NCBI RefSeq assembly: GCF_017815135.1
Contig: NZ_JAGJCF010000002.1
Location: 427,134 to 491,133, forward strand
Direction of reading: 5' to 3'
DNA from: Jiella mangrovi
GTDB lineage: Bacteria > Pseudomonadota > Alphaproteobacteria > Rhizobiales > Rhizobiaceae
DNA: 64,000 bases
Below the pieces are notes generated by a model that saw nothing but the letters and a program-made list of their open reading frames with translations, did not search any database and was not told the DNA's origin. A program made the translations under genes and the position numbers. Of the stretch, positions 27,604 to 36,513 are shown in pieces. How positions within the stretch are numbered: the first letter of the stretch is position 1; every line of letters starts with the position of its first letter.

Positions 27604-27982
27604 CGGTCATTCTCCTCCAATCTCTTATCTCGCACGAGAGGGGGTTTGCTACAAGTGGGTATGCGTATTCCTTATTCAATATGATGAAATATTAGACTGT
27701 TTTTTGCCTACTTTATGCTCACGACGCCATGCCTGGCAGACCCGTAGCCGGGCCTGCCGATAGCGTCACAATTGCATAAGCAGCCTTTGCGAGCCTGAAG
27801 CTGCGGCTGCCGCCCCGCGACCACTCGTCACAGTAGAAGGCCCTGCCGGATCACCGCCTCCGGCGCGTTTGGCACGGATCATGCATCATCACAGGCGGGT
27901 CCGTCAGGCGCGTCCACACGCGCCCACGGTCAACCGATGTGTTTCGATACGCGAAAACGCGTCCAGCGATGGAAGATGATTG
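27604..27982. other. Divergent intergenic region, DUF2735 / glnII
   Basis: About 380 bases without a gene. It has an AT-rich section near 27660-27720 and, close to glnII, a sigma-54 promoter at 27870-27885. I searched by eye for NtrC sites (TGCAC-N-GTGCA type) and found no clear one. Confidence 0.6.
27870..27885 (+). promoter_or_regulatory. Sigma-54 (RpoN) promoter of glnII
   Basis: TGGCACGGATCATGCA matches the -24/-12 consensus TGGCAC-N5-TTGCA with one change. GG at 27871-27872 and GC at 27883-27884 are separated by exactly 10 bases. Transcription should begin near 27896, about 87 bases before the glnII ATG. glnII is NtrC/RpoN-dependent in studied rhizobia. Confidence 0.85.
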
Positions 27983-29023
27983 ATGACGAAATATAAGCTC
28001 GAATATATCTGGCTCGACGGCTACACGCCGGTCCCGAACCTGCGCGGCAAGACGCAGATCAAGGAGTTCTCGGAGTTCCCGACCCTCGAAGAGCTGCCGC
28101 TCTGGGGTTTCGACGGCTCCTCGACGATGCAGGCCGAAGGTTCGAGTTCCGATTGCGTCCTGAAGCCGATCGCGGTCTATCCCGACCCGGCCCGGCTCAA
28201 CGGCGCGCTCGTCATGTGCGAAGTCATGATGCCCGACGGCACGACGCCGCATTCGTCGAATTCCCGTGCCACCATCCTCGATGACGACGACGCCTGGTTC
28301 GGCTTCGAACAGGAGTACTTCTTCTACAAGGACGGCCGTCCGCTCGGCTTCCCGGCGCAGGGCTATCCCGAGCCGCAGGGCCTCTACTACACCGGCGTCG
28401 GCTACTCGTCGGTCGGCGACGTCGCGCGCGAGATCGTCGAGCTTCATCTCGACCAGTGCCTCGCTGCCGGCATCAACCACGAGGGCATCAACGCCGAGGT
28501 GGCGAAGGGCCAGTGGGAATTCCAGATCTTCGGCAAGGGCTCCAAGAAGGCCGCCGACCAGATGTGGGTCGCTCGCTACCTGCTGCAGCGCCTGACCGAG
28601 AAGTACGGCATCGACATCGAATATCACTGCAAGCCGCTCGGCGACACCGACTGGAACGGCTCGGGCATGCACTGCAACTTCTCGACCAAGTACATGCGGG
28701 AAGTCGGCGGCAAGGAGTATTTCGAGGCGCTGATGGCGCAGTTCGAGAAGAACCTCGAGGAGCATATCGCGGTCTATGGCCCGGACAACCACATGCGTCT
28801 GACCGGCAAGCACGAGACGGCACCGTGGAACAAGTTCTCCTACGGCGTCGCCGACCGCGGCGCTTCGGTCCGCGTCCCGCATTCCTTCGTCAACAACGGC
28901 TACAAGGGCTATCTCGAGGATCGCCGCCCGAACTCCCAGGGCGACCCCTACCAGATCGCCTCGCAGGTCCTGAAGACGATCTCGGAAGTGCCGACCGACA
29001 AGAAGGCACAGGCTGCCGCCTGA
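27983..29023 (+). CDS. glnII: Glutamine synthetase type II
   Basis: Makes glutamine from glutamate, ammonia and ATP. The 346-residue length and sequence (KYKLEYIWLDG, WGFDGSSTMQAEG, FGFEQEYFF, NGSGMHCNFSTK) are those of the eukaryote-like octameric GSII, not the adenylylated bacterial GSI. The ATG at 27983 follows GGAAGA; a TTG one codon earlier is less likely. Regulation is at transcription through the sigma-54 promoter upstream. A strong terminator follows. Confidence 0.97.
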   Translation: MTKYKLEYIWLDGYTPVPNLRGKTQIKEFSEFPTLEELPLWGFDGSSTMQAEGSSSDCVLKPIAVYPDPARLNGALVMCEVMMPDGTTPHSSNSRATILDDDDAWFGFEQEYFFYKDGRPLGFPAQGYPEPQGLYYTGVGYSSVGDVAREIVELHLDQCLAAGINHEGINAEVAKGQWEFQIFGKGSKKAADQMWVARYLLQRLTEKYGIDIEYHCKPLGDTDWNGSGMHCNFSTKYMREVGGKEYFEALMAQFEKNLEEHIAVYGPDNHMRLTGKHETAPWNKFSYGVADRGASVRVPHSFVNNGYKGYLEDRRPNSQGDPYQIASQVLKTISEVPTDKKAQAAA

Positions 29024-29088
29024 TCCGAGGCGATCGGGGCCGGCTTTCACGATCGGCCCCGACACTGCCCAACGATCGATCAAACGCA

Positions 29089-29123
29089 AAACGGCGCGGT
29101 TCCGGACTGGAACCGCGCCGTTT
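29089..29123. terminator. Bidirectional terminator between glnII and degP
   Basis: AAACGGCGCGGTTCC and GGAACCGCGCCGTTT form a perfect 15-base-pair stem with a 5-base loop. It is followed by CGTTTCT on the plus strand and TGCGTTT on the minus strand, and sits between two convergent genes. Confidence 0.92.
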
Positions 29124-29176
29124 CGTTTCTCAGAAGCTCGCGACCCTTCAGACGCAGCGCCCGGGCCGGCGGACGC

Positions 29177-30871
29177 TCAGGCGATCGGCACGACGACGAA
29201 GCGCACGTCGCCATTGCTCGCTGTGAGCAGGAGGAGTGCGTTGCGGCGCCCCTCTTCCTTGAGCTCGTCGATCTTCGCCTTGACCTCGCTGGCGCTCGAA
29301 ACCGTCTCCTGCGCGACTTCGGTGATGATCATTCCGACCTCGACGCCCTTGTCCGCCGCCGCGGAATTGGCCTGCACGGCCGTGACCACCGCGCCGGAGG
29401 CATCGTCTTTCAGGCCGAACTTGTCGCGCGCCTCGTCGTCGATGTCGGCCAGCGACATGCCCAGCGTCTCGACGGCCGCCGTCTCGCTCTGTGTGTCGCT
29501 CGCGCCCGGCTTGTCCTCGGTCTCGTTTTCGGCCATCGCCTGCTCGCCTGCCTCCAGCCGGCCGAGCGTGACCTCTACGGTCTTCGACTCGGCGGGAGCC
29601 GAGACCGACGGCTTGCGCAGGATCTCGATCTTCACGGTCTTGCCGACCTTGGTCTCGGCCACCATTCGCGGCAGATCGTTCGAGCCCTCGACCTTGCGCC
29701 CGTCGAAAGACACGATGACGTCGCCGACCTTCAGGCTGCCGTTGTCGGACGGGCCGCCCGGCACGACGCCCATGACGACGGCGCCACTGCTTTGCTCGAT
29801 GCCGAGCCCCTTGGCGATATCCTCGTTCAGGGCCTGCAGGCGGATACCGAGCCAGCCGCGACGCGTCTCGCCATATTCGCGAAGCTGGTCGATGACGTTG
29901 ACCGCCAGATTGGACGGGATCGAGAAACCAATGCCGATCGACCCCCCGGTCGGCGAAATGATCGCGGTATTGATGCCGACGACCTTGCCGTACATGTCGA
30001 AAAGCGGGCCGCCGGAATTGCCGCGATTGATCGCCGCGTCGGTCTGGATGAAGTTGTCGTAGGGGCCGGCATTGATGTTGCGTCCCCGCGCCGAGACGAT
30101 GCCGATCGAGACCGACCCGCCAAGGCCGAACGGATTGCCGATCGCCATCACCCAGTCGCCGATGCGCAGATCCTCCGAATCCTCGAAGCCGACGAATGGC
30201 AGGGGCTTGCCCGCCTCGACCTTCAGAAGCGCGATGTCGGTCTTGGCGTCCTTGCCGATCAGCTTGGCGTCATATTGGTCGCCATTGGGAAAGTTGACGG
30301 TGATGGTGTCGGCATCGCCGACGACGTGGTTGTTGGTCACGATCAGCCCGGAGGGATCGATCACGAAGCCGGACCCGAGGGACTGCACGCTCCGCTCGCC
30401 CGGCCCATCCTTGTCGCGCAGAAGGTCGTCGAAGAAGTCCTGCAGCGGAGAGCCTTCGGGCGCCTTCAAAGGCGGCACGCCGCGGCCCGGCTGCTTCACG
30501 CCCTGGGAGGTGGAGACATTGACGACGGCGCCGAGGAGCTTGTCGGCAAGATCGGCGACGGATGTCGGCCCCGAGCGGGTCGGGCGGGAAATGCCCGCAT
30601 CCGACTGGGTGGCCGATGCTGCCCCTGGCAGCGATTCGGCCGCGGGCGGCGCGTTCTGCGTCACGCCGCCTTCCGTCGGCGGAACGGGAAGCGCAGGCAC
30701 CGTCTCTTCCTGCCCCTCCGGGGCAATCGGAGCCCCCGGCGCGCTCGGTGACGGCTCGGCCTCCACCGCGCCCCCCGACGTCTGAGCGTCAGCGAAACGG
30801 CAGGGCGCGACGCTCGCGAGAAGCGCAGCCAGCAGGACAGGCAGCAGCGTTGGAACGTGTTTCGAAGTCAT
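29177..30871 (-). CDS. degP: Periplasmic Do/DegP family serine protease
   Basis: A 564-residue periplasmic protease/chaperone for misfolded proteins. It has a signal peptide (cleavage near FADA-Q, residue 30), a long Pro/Glu/Ala-rich linker (31-105), a trypsin-like domain with His182, Asp212 and Ser286 (NRGNSGGPLFD), and two PDZ domains. The acidic stretch between the PDZ domains (AENETEDKPGASDTQSE) is unusual. It is last in the thyA-folA-hflK-hflC-DUF2065-degP series, 196 bases after DUF2065, and may have its own promoter. Confidence 0.95.
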   Translation of the reverse strand: MTSKHVPTLLPVLLAALLASVAPCRFADAQTSGGAVEAEPSPSAPGAPIAPEGQEETVPALPVPPTEGGVTQNAPPAAESLPGAASATQSDAGISRPTRSGPTSVADLADKLLGAVVNVSTSQGVKQPGRGVPPLKAPEGSPLQDFFDDLLRDKDGPGERSVQSLGSGFVIDPSGLIVTNNHVVGDADTITVNFPNGDQYDAKLIGKDAKTDIALLKVEAGKPLPFVGFEDSEDLRIGDWVMAIGNPFGLGGSVSIGIVSARGRNINAGPYDNFIQTDAAINRGNSGGPLFDMYGKVVGINTAIISPTGGSIGIGFSIPSNLAVNVIDQLREYGETRRGWLGIRLQALNEDIAKGLGIEQSSGAVVMGVVPGGPSDNGSLKVGDVIVSFDGRKVEGSNDLPRMVAETKVGKTVKIEILRKPSVSAPAESKTVEVTLGRLEAGEQAMAENETEDKPGASDTQSETAAVETLGMSLADIDDEARDKFGLKDDASGAVVTAVQANSAAADKGVEVGMIITEVAQETVSSASEVKAKIDELKEEGRRNALLLLTASNGDVRFVVVPIA

Positions 30872-31067
30872 CGCAGGGCCTCAAACATCTGGCGCCAAGT
30901 CGGACAATCGAGATGTCGAACGTCCCGGCACCGAGCGGAGCGGAGAAATTCGACTTAATCAAGAGAATAGCGCCCAGTTGGAGAAATGGTGATCGATCGC
31001 GGCGGCGTTGTGGATGGCAAAGGGTGCGACCGAACGGCGCGTCCGCAATCGCAAGCGCCCGCCGGCA

Positions 31068-31253
31068 TCAGTGACGGGCGACCCATACGATGACGACCCC
31101 AAGGCACGCGGCCGACAGACCGCCATAGCGCAGCTGCTGCGAGGATGCCGCGAGCGCGGACTTGGCAAGCCGCCGCGCGAACGTCGGAAACAGGCAGTAG
31201 ACGATGCCCTCGATCACGAGAAGGAGGCCGAGGGCATCGAAGAAATCGATCAT
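31068..31253 (-). CDS. DUF2065 small membrane protein
   Basis: A 61-residue protein with two hydrophobic helices (DALGLLLVIEGIVYCLFP and RYGGLSAACLGVVIVWVAR), the DUF2065 form. It lies 15 bases behind hflC, its usual position, hinting at a role with the HflKC complex. No function is established. Confidence 0.9.
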   Translation of the reverse strand: MIDFFDALGLLLVIEGIVYCLFPTFARRLAKSALAASSQQLRYGGLSAACLGVVIVWVARH

Positions 31254-31268
31254 CGCTCGGGCCGTCGG

Positions 31269-32549
31269 CTACTGGACCGTCGATGTCGTCACGCCGGGCG
31301 TGACGTTCGAGCCATCGGCGGTGGCCGGCTCAGAACCGGACCCCGAAGGCCCAGCGGGCTGGCTCGAAGCCTGACCGGCAGGTGCCGGCGCGGCGTCGCT
31401 CTGTCCGGCAGCCCCGGCGGAGGAAGCTGCGCCATTCGCGGACGAATTCGCCTCAGGCTCGGCGGCGTCGATGGCGCCCTCAAGGGTTTGAGGGGTCGAG
31501 GCCGGCTCGGCCGAGGCACGAGGCGTGGCGGCTTCACCGCCATTTTCGGCCTGCCCTGCCGCGGCTGCCGGTCCACCCGAAGGCTCGGCGGCGCTGGAAC
31601 TGGTGCCGGACGGCTGCGAAGAGCCCGGCGCGGCCGGCCCGCTGGAGGCGCCGGACGGCGAGGCGCCCGCCGGCCCGCCTTCCTGCTTGAAGTAGCGGAA
31701 GAACTCGCTGTCGGGCGACAACACCATCGTCGTTCCGGCATTTTCCAGGGCCGTGCGATAAGCCTGCATGGACCGGTAGAAGTCGAAGAACTCCGGATCG
31801 GCCCTATAGGCGCCGGCGAAGATGTTGCTTCGCTCCGCGTCACCCTGACCCTTGATGATCTCCGAATCCTTGCGGGCGGTCGCGACCGTCTCCGTGACCT
31901 CGCGATCGGCCGCCGCGCGGATCTCGCGCGCGGCCACCTGACCGCGCGCCCTCAGCCTTTCGGCCTCGGCGAGACGCTCGGCCTTCATGCGCTCGTAGGT
32001 CTGCTGGGAGACTTCCTGCGTGAGGTCGGTCCTGCGGATCCGCACGTCGTCGATGGTGACGCCGAGGCTTGCCGCGTCGGGCCGGATCTCGTCGCGCACC
32101 TGCCGCATCATTTCCGTGCGCTCGTTCGACAGAGCCGCCTCGAAGCCGCGCAGGCCGTAGACCCGGCGAAGCGCCGCGTCGAGACGGGTGCGAAGCCGCT
32201 GCTCGGCCTGGACGATCGAGCCGGAAACGGTCTGACGGAATTTCGCCGCGTCGGAGATGTTGTAAACGAGGAACGCGTCCACTTCGTAGAACTTGCCGCC
32301 CGAGACCTGGACGCGGATGTTGTCGAGGTCGAAGCGCAGGAGCCGGTCCGGAAGCATCTGGACGGTATCGGCTCCGACGAAGGAGAACGGCAGCTTGAAG
32401 TTGAGGCCGGGCTCGTCGATGACCCGGCGGATCTCGCCGAATCTGAGGACCAGAGCCTGTTCCTTCTCGTTGACGACGAAGACCGAGTTCCACACCAGAA
32501 GAGCGGCGACGGCCAGGACGATCAGAACGCCATAAAAACGGTTGGCCAT
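31269..32549 (-). CDS. hflC: HflC, SPFH-domain regulator of FtsH, with long C-terminal tail
   Basis: Forms with HflK a large membrane cage around the FtsH protease. The N-terminal anchor (residues 6-25) and SPFH domain (about 25-210) are typical, followed by the coiled region ARKDSEIIKGQGDAERSNIFA and FFDFYRSMQAYR. E. coli HflC ends near residue 334; here residues 291-426 are an additional 136-residue Ala/Ser/Gly/Pro-rich, low-complexity tail. The ATG overlaps the hflK stop by one base (TGATG). Confidence 0.95.
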   Translation of the reverse strand: MANRFYGVLIVLAVAALLVWNSVFVVNEKEQALVLRFGEIRRVIDEPGLNFKLPFSFVGADTVQMLPDRLLRFDLDNIRVQVSGGKFYEVDAFLVYNISDAAKFRQTVSGSIVQAEQRLRTRLDAALRRVYGLRGFEAALSNERTEMMRQVRDEIRPDAASLGVTIDDVRIRRTDLTQEVSQQTYERMKAERLAEAERLRARGQVAAREIRAAADREVTETVATARKDSEIIKGQGDAERSNIFAGAYRADPEFFDFYRSMQAYRTALENAGTTMVLSPDSEFFRYFKQEGGPAGASPSGASSGPAAPGSSQPSGTSSSAAEPSGGPAAAAGQAENGGEAATPRASAEPASTPQTLEGAIDAAEPEANSSANGAASSAGAAGQSDAAPAPAGQASSQPAGPSGSGSEPATADGSNVTPGVTTSTVQ

Positions 32550-33703
32550 CAGTTGTTGGTCTCCCTGCTCGCGGTTCCGGTGTTTCTCGGCGCGCCTCGT
32601 TCCGCCGGTCGGTTGCTGTTCAGATCATTCAGCGGGAGATAGGGAATGACGCCCTGCGCCCCGCCGCCCTGGCCGTTCTGCTCCAGGATCACCTTGTCGG
32701 AATCGCGCAACACGCCTTCCATCGTCTCCAGGAACAGCCGCTTGCGCGTGACTTCCGGGGCTTTGCGGTATTCGTCGAGGATCGAGGTGAAGCGCTGGGC
32801 CTCACCCTCGGCTCCCTGAACGACGCGGCTCTTGTAGGCCGAGGCGTCTTCGCGGATCTGCGCCGCCTCGCCCTGCGCCTGACCGAGCTGCTGATTGCGG
32901 TAGCGATTGGCTTCCTCGCGGAAGCGATCCTCGTCCTGCTCGGCGCGCTGCACCTCGTCGAAGGCATCGGCGACCTGAGCGGGCGGCGCGGCATCCTCGA
33001 TCGAGATGGCGTTGATCCGCACGCCGGCGCCATACTGGTTCAGCGTGTCCTGGGTGATCTGGCGGACCTCTTCGGCAATGCCGGCGCGATCGTCACGGAA
33101 GACGTCCTGAACCGGCCGTCGGCCGACCACTTCACGGATCGCGCTTTCGGAGACCTGCTGCACCATCGCGACGGGATCGTCGACATTGAAGATGAAGTTT
33201 GCGGGATTGTCGACCTGATAGAGAACCGCGAACTGAACATCGACGATGTTCTGGTCGCCCGACAGCATCAGGCCCGAATTGTCACCGCGCTGATTGGAGC
33301 CGAGCGTGATCTGGCTTTCGACCGTCGGCACCGTGTCGACCGTCTCGAAGGGCCAGAACATGAAATGCAGGCCGGGCTCGGACAGTTCGGCCTTCGGCTT
33401 GCCGAAGAGCATCTCGACGCCGACCTCGTCCGGCTGGACGGTGTAGACGCATTTGAACATCCAGAGCACCGCGCCGACCACCACGACCAGGGCGACCCAG
33501 CCGAAGGCAGCGCTGCCGCCGCTCCCGCCGCCACCGCCGGGCATCGCCCGTCGCAGGCGATCCTGCCCGCGCCGCAGGATATCTTCCAGATCCGGCGAAT
33601 TCCCCCCGCCCGTCGGCCGGGGCCCTTGCGGCCGCTGGCCCCAGGGGCCGCCGCTGCCACTGCCTTTCCAGCCGCCATTGCCGGTCTGATTGCTCCAGGG
33701 CAT
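32549..33703 (-). CDS. hflK: HflK, SPFH-domain partner of HflC
   Basis: A 384-residue partner in the HflKC complex. The N-terminus is Gly/Pro/Arg-rich (WGQRPQGPRP, residues 22-31), then LEDILRRGQDRLRR, a transmembrane helix at about 57-75 (GWVALVVVVGAVLWMFKCVY) and an SPFH domain starting PDEVGVEMLFGK. The start at 33703 (MPWSNQTG) is canonical. Stop and hflC start overlap, ensuring balanced synthesis. Confidence 0.96.
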   Translation of the reverse strand: MPWSNQTGNGGWKGSGSGGPWGQRPQGPRPTGGGNSPDLEDILRRGQDRLRRAMPGGGGGSGGSAAFGWVALVVVVGAVLWMFKCVYTVQPDEVGVEMLFGKPKAELSEPGLHFMFWPFETVDTVPTVESQITLGSNQRGDNSGLMLSGDQNIVDVQFAVLYQVDNPANFIFNVDDPVAMVQQVSESAIREVVGRRPVQDVFRDDRAGIAEEVRQITQDTLNQYGAGVRINAISIEDAAPPAQVADAFDEVQRAEQDEDRFREEANRYRNQQLGQAQGEAAQIREDASAYKSRVVQGAEGEAQRFTSILDEYRKAPEVTRKRLFLETMEGVLRDSDKVILEQNGQGGGAQGVIPYLPLNDLNSNRPAERGAPRNTGTASRETNN

Positions 33704-33893
33704 CGATGTCCTTTCAATGATCCGGGCCACCGGCGTCAAACCGATCCGAGCCCGCCTATGAGACGTCCTCAGCCCTTATAGGAACTGCAAAATTCGCTTT
33801 CAACGCATCCGCGACCTTTTCGCAGGCCACAATGCCAAAACGGTTTCGAAGCGATGACTGCGGGTCTGGGCCGCAAGACGCGCTGCCGCAAGC

Positions 33894-34421
33894 TCAACCG
33901 GCGCGGCCGATCCTGCGATAGACGGCGAACCGGGTGGCGGCGCTGTCGCGCTCGCCTTGCGCCTCGTCCTCGCACAGCGTCCGTTCGAACAGCGCCGGAT
34001 CGATTTCGGGAAAGCGCGCATCGCCCTCGGGCTCGGCCATGACCTGCGTGACATAAAGGGTCTGGAGTTCGTCGAAGAAGAGCCGGTAGATCTCCTCGCC
34101 GCCGGCGATCACGATTTCGTCCGAGCCGCGTGATCTCGCACAGTCGGCGGCGATCTTCCTCGCCTCGTCGGGCGAATCTGCGAGCCTTGCCCCTTCGAAG
34201 GGCAGACTGCCCTGCCGGCTCAAGACCACGCTGTCGCGGCCGTCGAGCACGCGCCCGATCGATTGAAGCGTCTTGCGCCCCATGATCATCGGCTTGCCCA
34301 TGGTCAGCCGGCGATAGCGTTTCAGATCGCTCGGAAGCGACCAGGGCATTGCGCCATCGAGGCCGATGACGCGGTTGCGGCCCATCGCGACGACGGCCAC
34401 GAGAGGGATGTCCACGCTCAA
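33894..34421 (-). CDS. folA: Dihydrofolate reductase
   Basis: Regenerates tetrahydrofolate used by ThyA. The 175-residue protein has the DHFR blocks [17 protein letters not shown], the NADPH loop [11 protein letters not shown] and [15 protein letters not shown]. The catalytic acidic residue is the Asp in GLDGAMPW. Its start overlaps the thyA stop in ATGA, so the two are coupled. Confidence 0.96.
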   Translation of the reverse strand: MSVDIPLVAVVAMGRNRVIGLDGAMPWSLPSDLKRYRRLTMGKPMIMGRKTLQSIGRVLDGRDSVVLSRQGSLPFEGARLADSPDEARKIAADCARSRGSDEIVIAGGEEIYRLFFDELQTLYVTQVMAEPEGDARFPEIDPALFERTLCEDEAQGERDSAATRFAVYRRIGRAG

Positions 34422-35212
34422 ACCGAGACCTTCGCGGCAATATGCGGATGGGCCTCATAGCCCTCGATGACGATGTCCTCGAAGCGGAAGGCGAACAGAT
34501 CGTCGACCGCGGGATTGAGCTTCAGTGTCGGCAAGGGCAGCGGCTCGCGGCCGAGCTGCAGCCGGGCCTGGTCGAGGTGATCGTTGTAAAGATGCGCGTC
34601 ACCGAGCGTGTGGACGAAATCGCCGGGCTCGAGCCCCGTCGCCTGCGCGACCATCGCTGTCAAAAGCGCATAGGAGGCGATGTTGAACGGGACACCGAGA
34701 AAGATGTCGGCCGATCGCTGATAGAGCTGGCAGGAGAGCCTGCCGTCGGCGACGTAGAACTGGAACAGGCAGTGGCAGGGCGGCAGCGCCATCTCGTCGA
34801 CCAGCGCCGGGTTCCAGGCCGAGACGATGAGCCGGCGCGAGTGCGGCGTCTTGCGAATCGCGTCGAGGAGATTGGCGATCTGGTCGATATGGCCGCCGTG
34901 ATAATCCGGCCAGGAGCGCCACTGGGCGCCATAGACCGGGCCGAGCTCGCCCGCCTCGTCGGCCCATTCGTCCCAGATGCGAACCCCGTTCTCCTTCAGA
35001 TAGGCGATGTTGGTATCGCCTTTCAGAAACCACAGAAGCTCATGCACGATCGATCGGATGTGGAGCTTCTTGGTCGTCAGGAGCGGGAAGCCGGCGGCCA
35101 GATCGAACCGCATCTGATGGCCGAATACCGAGCGCGTCCCGGTTCCGGTCCGATCGCTTTTTTCGGTGCCCTCGTTGAGGACCCGGTCCAGAAGGTCGAG
35201 ATACTGGCGCAT
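34418..35212 (-). CDS. thyA: Thymidylate synthase
   Basis: Methylates dUMP to dTMP using methylene-tetrahydrofolate. Starting at ATG 35212 the protein has 264 residues, the same as E. coli ThyA, with nucleophile Cys146 ([13 protein letters not shown]) and the [17 protein letters not shown] block. It is first in the minus-strand series and its product dihydrofolate is the substrate of the next gene, folA. Confidence 0.97.
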   Translation of the reverse strand: MRQYLDLLDRVLNEGTEKSDRTGTGTRSVFGHQMRFDLAAGFPLLTTKKLHIRSIVHELLWFLKGDTNIAYLKENGVRIWDEWADEAGELGPVYGAQWRSWPDYHGGHIDQIANLLDAIRKTPHSRRLIVSAWNPALVDEMALPPCHCLFQFYVADGRLSCQLYQRSADIFLGVPFNIASYALLTAMVAQATGLEPGDFVHTLGDAHLYNDHLDQARLQLGREPLPLPTLKLNPAVDDLFAFRFEDIVIEGYEAHPHIAAKVSV

Positions 35213-35514
35213 CGTTTTCCCAAGGCGGCACGTCGAAGGCTCGCTCCGCACGGAGCCGATCTGTCTTTCCTCGAATGGCGAAATGTCCGCGCGCTGTCGA
35301 CAGCCTGCAGCAATTTCCCCCGGTTTTTCGCTGAAATCCGCTCGAAAGAAGCCTGCTGCGGCCGGCGATCAACTTCAAGTCATCGAAATCGCGGATTGCA
35401 TTTGCGCAGTGCTTCACCGCCCCAGGCGCCGATCATGGCGATTACCTTGCCCCGAATGCACATTGCTCGCTCCGCAGCTCTTTTCACAGGCGTGCAAGAT
35501 CCTTATATTCGAGC
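35213..35514. other. Intergenic region, thyA promoter side
   Basis: About 300 bases between the divergent thyA and ssrA genes. It should contain the thyA promoter; apart from the ssrA promoter at its right end I see no defined motif. Confidence 0.5.
35481..35509 (+). promoter_or_regulatory. Probable sigma-70 promoter of ssrA
   Basis: TTTTCA at 35481-35486 and TATATT at 35504-35509 are separated by 17 bases. Transcription would start near 35516, which fits an acceptor piece of roughly 83 bases ending at the CCA. Confidence 0.5.
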
Positions 35515-35815
35515 CGTCGGGCATTTGTCCGACTATGGCGATAAACGTTCGTTGCAATAAGCCTTTCGGACCCGGGGGCGGTACCCGGCGCCTCCACCAC
35601 GTATCACGGCCAAGCTCATGCGGCCCTGATACGCGGCGGGGGCGAAATAGGATCGACGAGGGTGTAAAGAGCGAATTTTTGCTCGGCATGGTTCCGCCGT
35701 TATCGGGCCGTAACAATAGTTGCCAACGACAACTATGCGGAAGCACGTCTCGCTGCGTAAGCAGCGCGAACGCTTCAATTCAAGTCCTGGGGGTTCGCAC
35801 TTCTAGGCGGGGCTC
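35515..35815 (+). ncRNA. ssrA: tmRNA, circularly permuted two-piece form
   Basis: Rescues stalled ribosomes and tags nascent chains. The order is permuted: the acceptor piece comes first and ends with an encoded CCA at 35597-35599 (GGCGCCTCCACCA). A spacer hairpin follows (CGTATCA/TGATACG, 35600-35633), then the coding piece begins GGGGGCGAAATAGGATCGAC at 35638. GGGGGCG pairs with CGCCTCC to form the split acceptor stem. The tag frame is 35722-35760 and reads ANDNYAEARLAA then TAA, with AATAGTT before the resume codon GCC. The stop lies in the loop of a CGCTGC/GCAGCG hairpin. The outer ends are estimated to within about 10 bases. Confidence 0.95.
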
Positions 35816-35848
35816 GGAGGCGCCTGGCAACAGAAGCCTCCACTTTTA
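35816..35848 (+). terminator. Terminator of ssrA
   Basis: GGAGGC (35816-35821) pairs with GCCTCC (35836-35841), followed by ACTTTTAT. It directly follows the tmRNA coding piece. Confidence 0.75.
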
Positions 35849-35915
35849 TCTGTGCGCCGATGCGTCGTTAGATCCGCATGCGCGGAATGGGGAATGAGGG
35901 GATCGGAACGCCGGA

Positions 35916-36485
35916 ATGGGCCAGGATCTTATTCGATACGATGTTCTCGCGCAGGAGGCCCTGCGCGGCGTCATCCGCAAGGTGCTCAGCGAGGTGGCCA
36001 AGACCGGGCTGCCCGGCGAGCACCATTTCTTCATCACGTTTTTGACGTCAGCCCCGGGCGTCAGGATTTCCTCGCGTCTGCGGGAGAAGTATCCTGAACT
36101 GATGACGATCGTCGTCCAGCACCAGTTCTGGGACCTGCAGGTGACCGAGGCTTCGTTCGAAGTCGGGCTCTCCTTCTCCGACATTCCCGAGCGTCTCCTG
36201 ATTCCCTTCAGTGCGATCCGCGGATTTTACGATCCGGCGGTGAATTTCGAACTCGAGTTCGACGTTCAGGGCGCGGTGGCCGCCAACGCGCCGTCCGATG
36301 CCGAAGAGACCGGAGACGATCCGGTTCCCATGACCAAGCCCATCACCGCGCTCGGCGCCGACACGGGCAAGGAAAAAGCAAGGGCGGCACGGGACGGCAG
36401 CGGCGAGAGCGACGCCGCCCTCGCGGAGGGCGACCGTAAGGACGCCGAGGTCGTTTCGCTCGACGCCTTCCGTAAGAAGACCTGA
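35916..36485 (+). CDS. sspB: SspB-type ClpXP adaptor protein
   Basis: Alpha-type SspB binds ssrA tags and delivers tagged proteins to ClpXP. The 189-residue protein has the conserved core LRGVIRKVLSEVAKTGLPGEHHFFITF and FSDIPERLLIPFSAIRGFYDPAVNF. After a variable acidic linker (about 120-170), the C-terminus EVVSLDAFRKKT is the short peptide that docks ClpX. It starts about 70 bases after the ssrA terminator, so tag and adaptor are neighbours. Confidence 0.95.
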   Translation: MGQDLIRYDVLAQEALRGVIRKVLSEVAKTGLPGEHHFFITFLTSAPGVRISSRLREKYPELMTIVVQHQFWDLQVTEASFEVGLSFSDIPERLLIPFSAIRGFYDPAVNFELEFDVQGAVAANAPSDAEETGDDPVPMTKPITALGADTGKEKARAARDGSGESDAALAEGDRKDAEVVSLDAFRKKT

Positions 36486-36513
36486 TCACAGCCAATGCGA
36501 GCCTGAGATCCTG

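Noticed and set aside
27604..27869. NtrC binding sites upstream of the glnII sigma-54 promoter
   Set aside because: Expected, but no convincing TGCAC/GTGCA dyad is visible; a matrix scan would be needed to claim one.
35414..35778. Two minus-strand frames across the tmRNA region
   Set aside because: The sequence is explained by structured RNA and the tag frame on the plus strand; neither protein looks natural.
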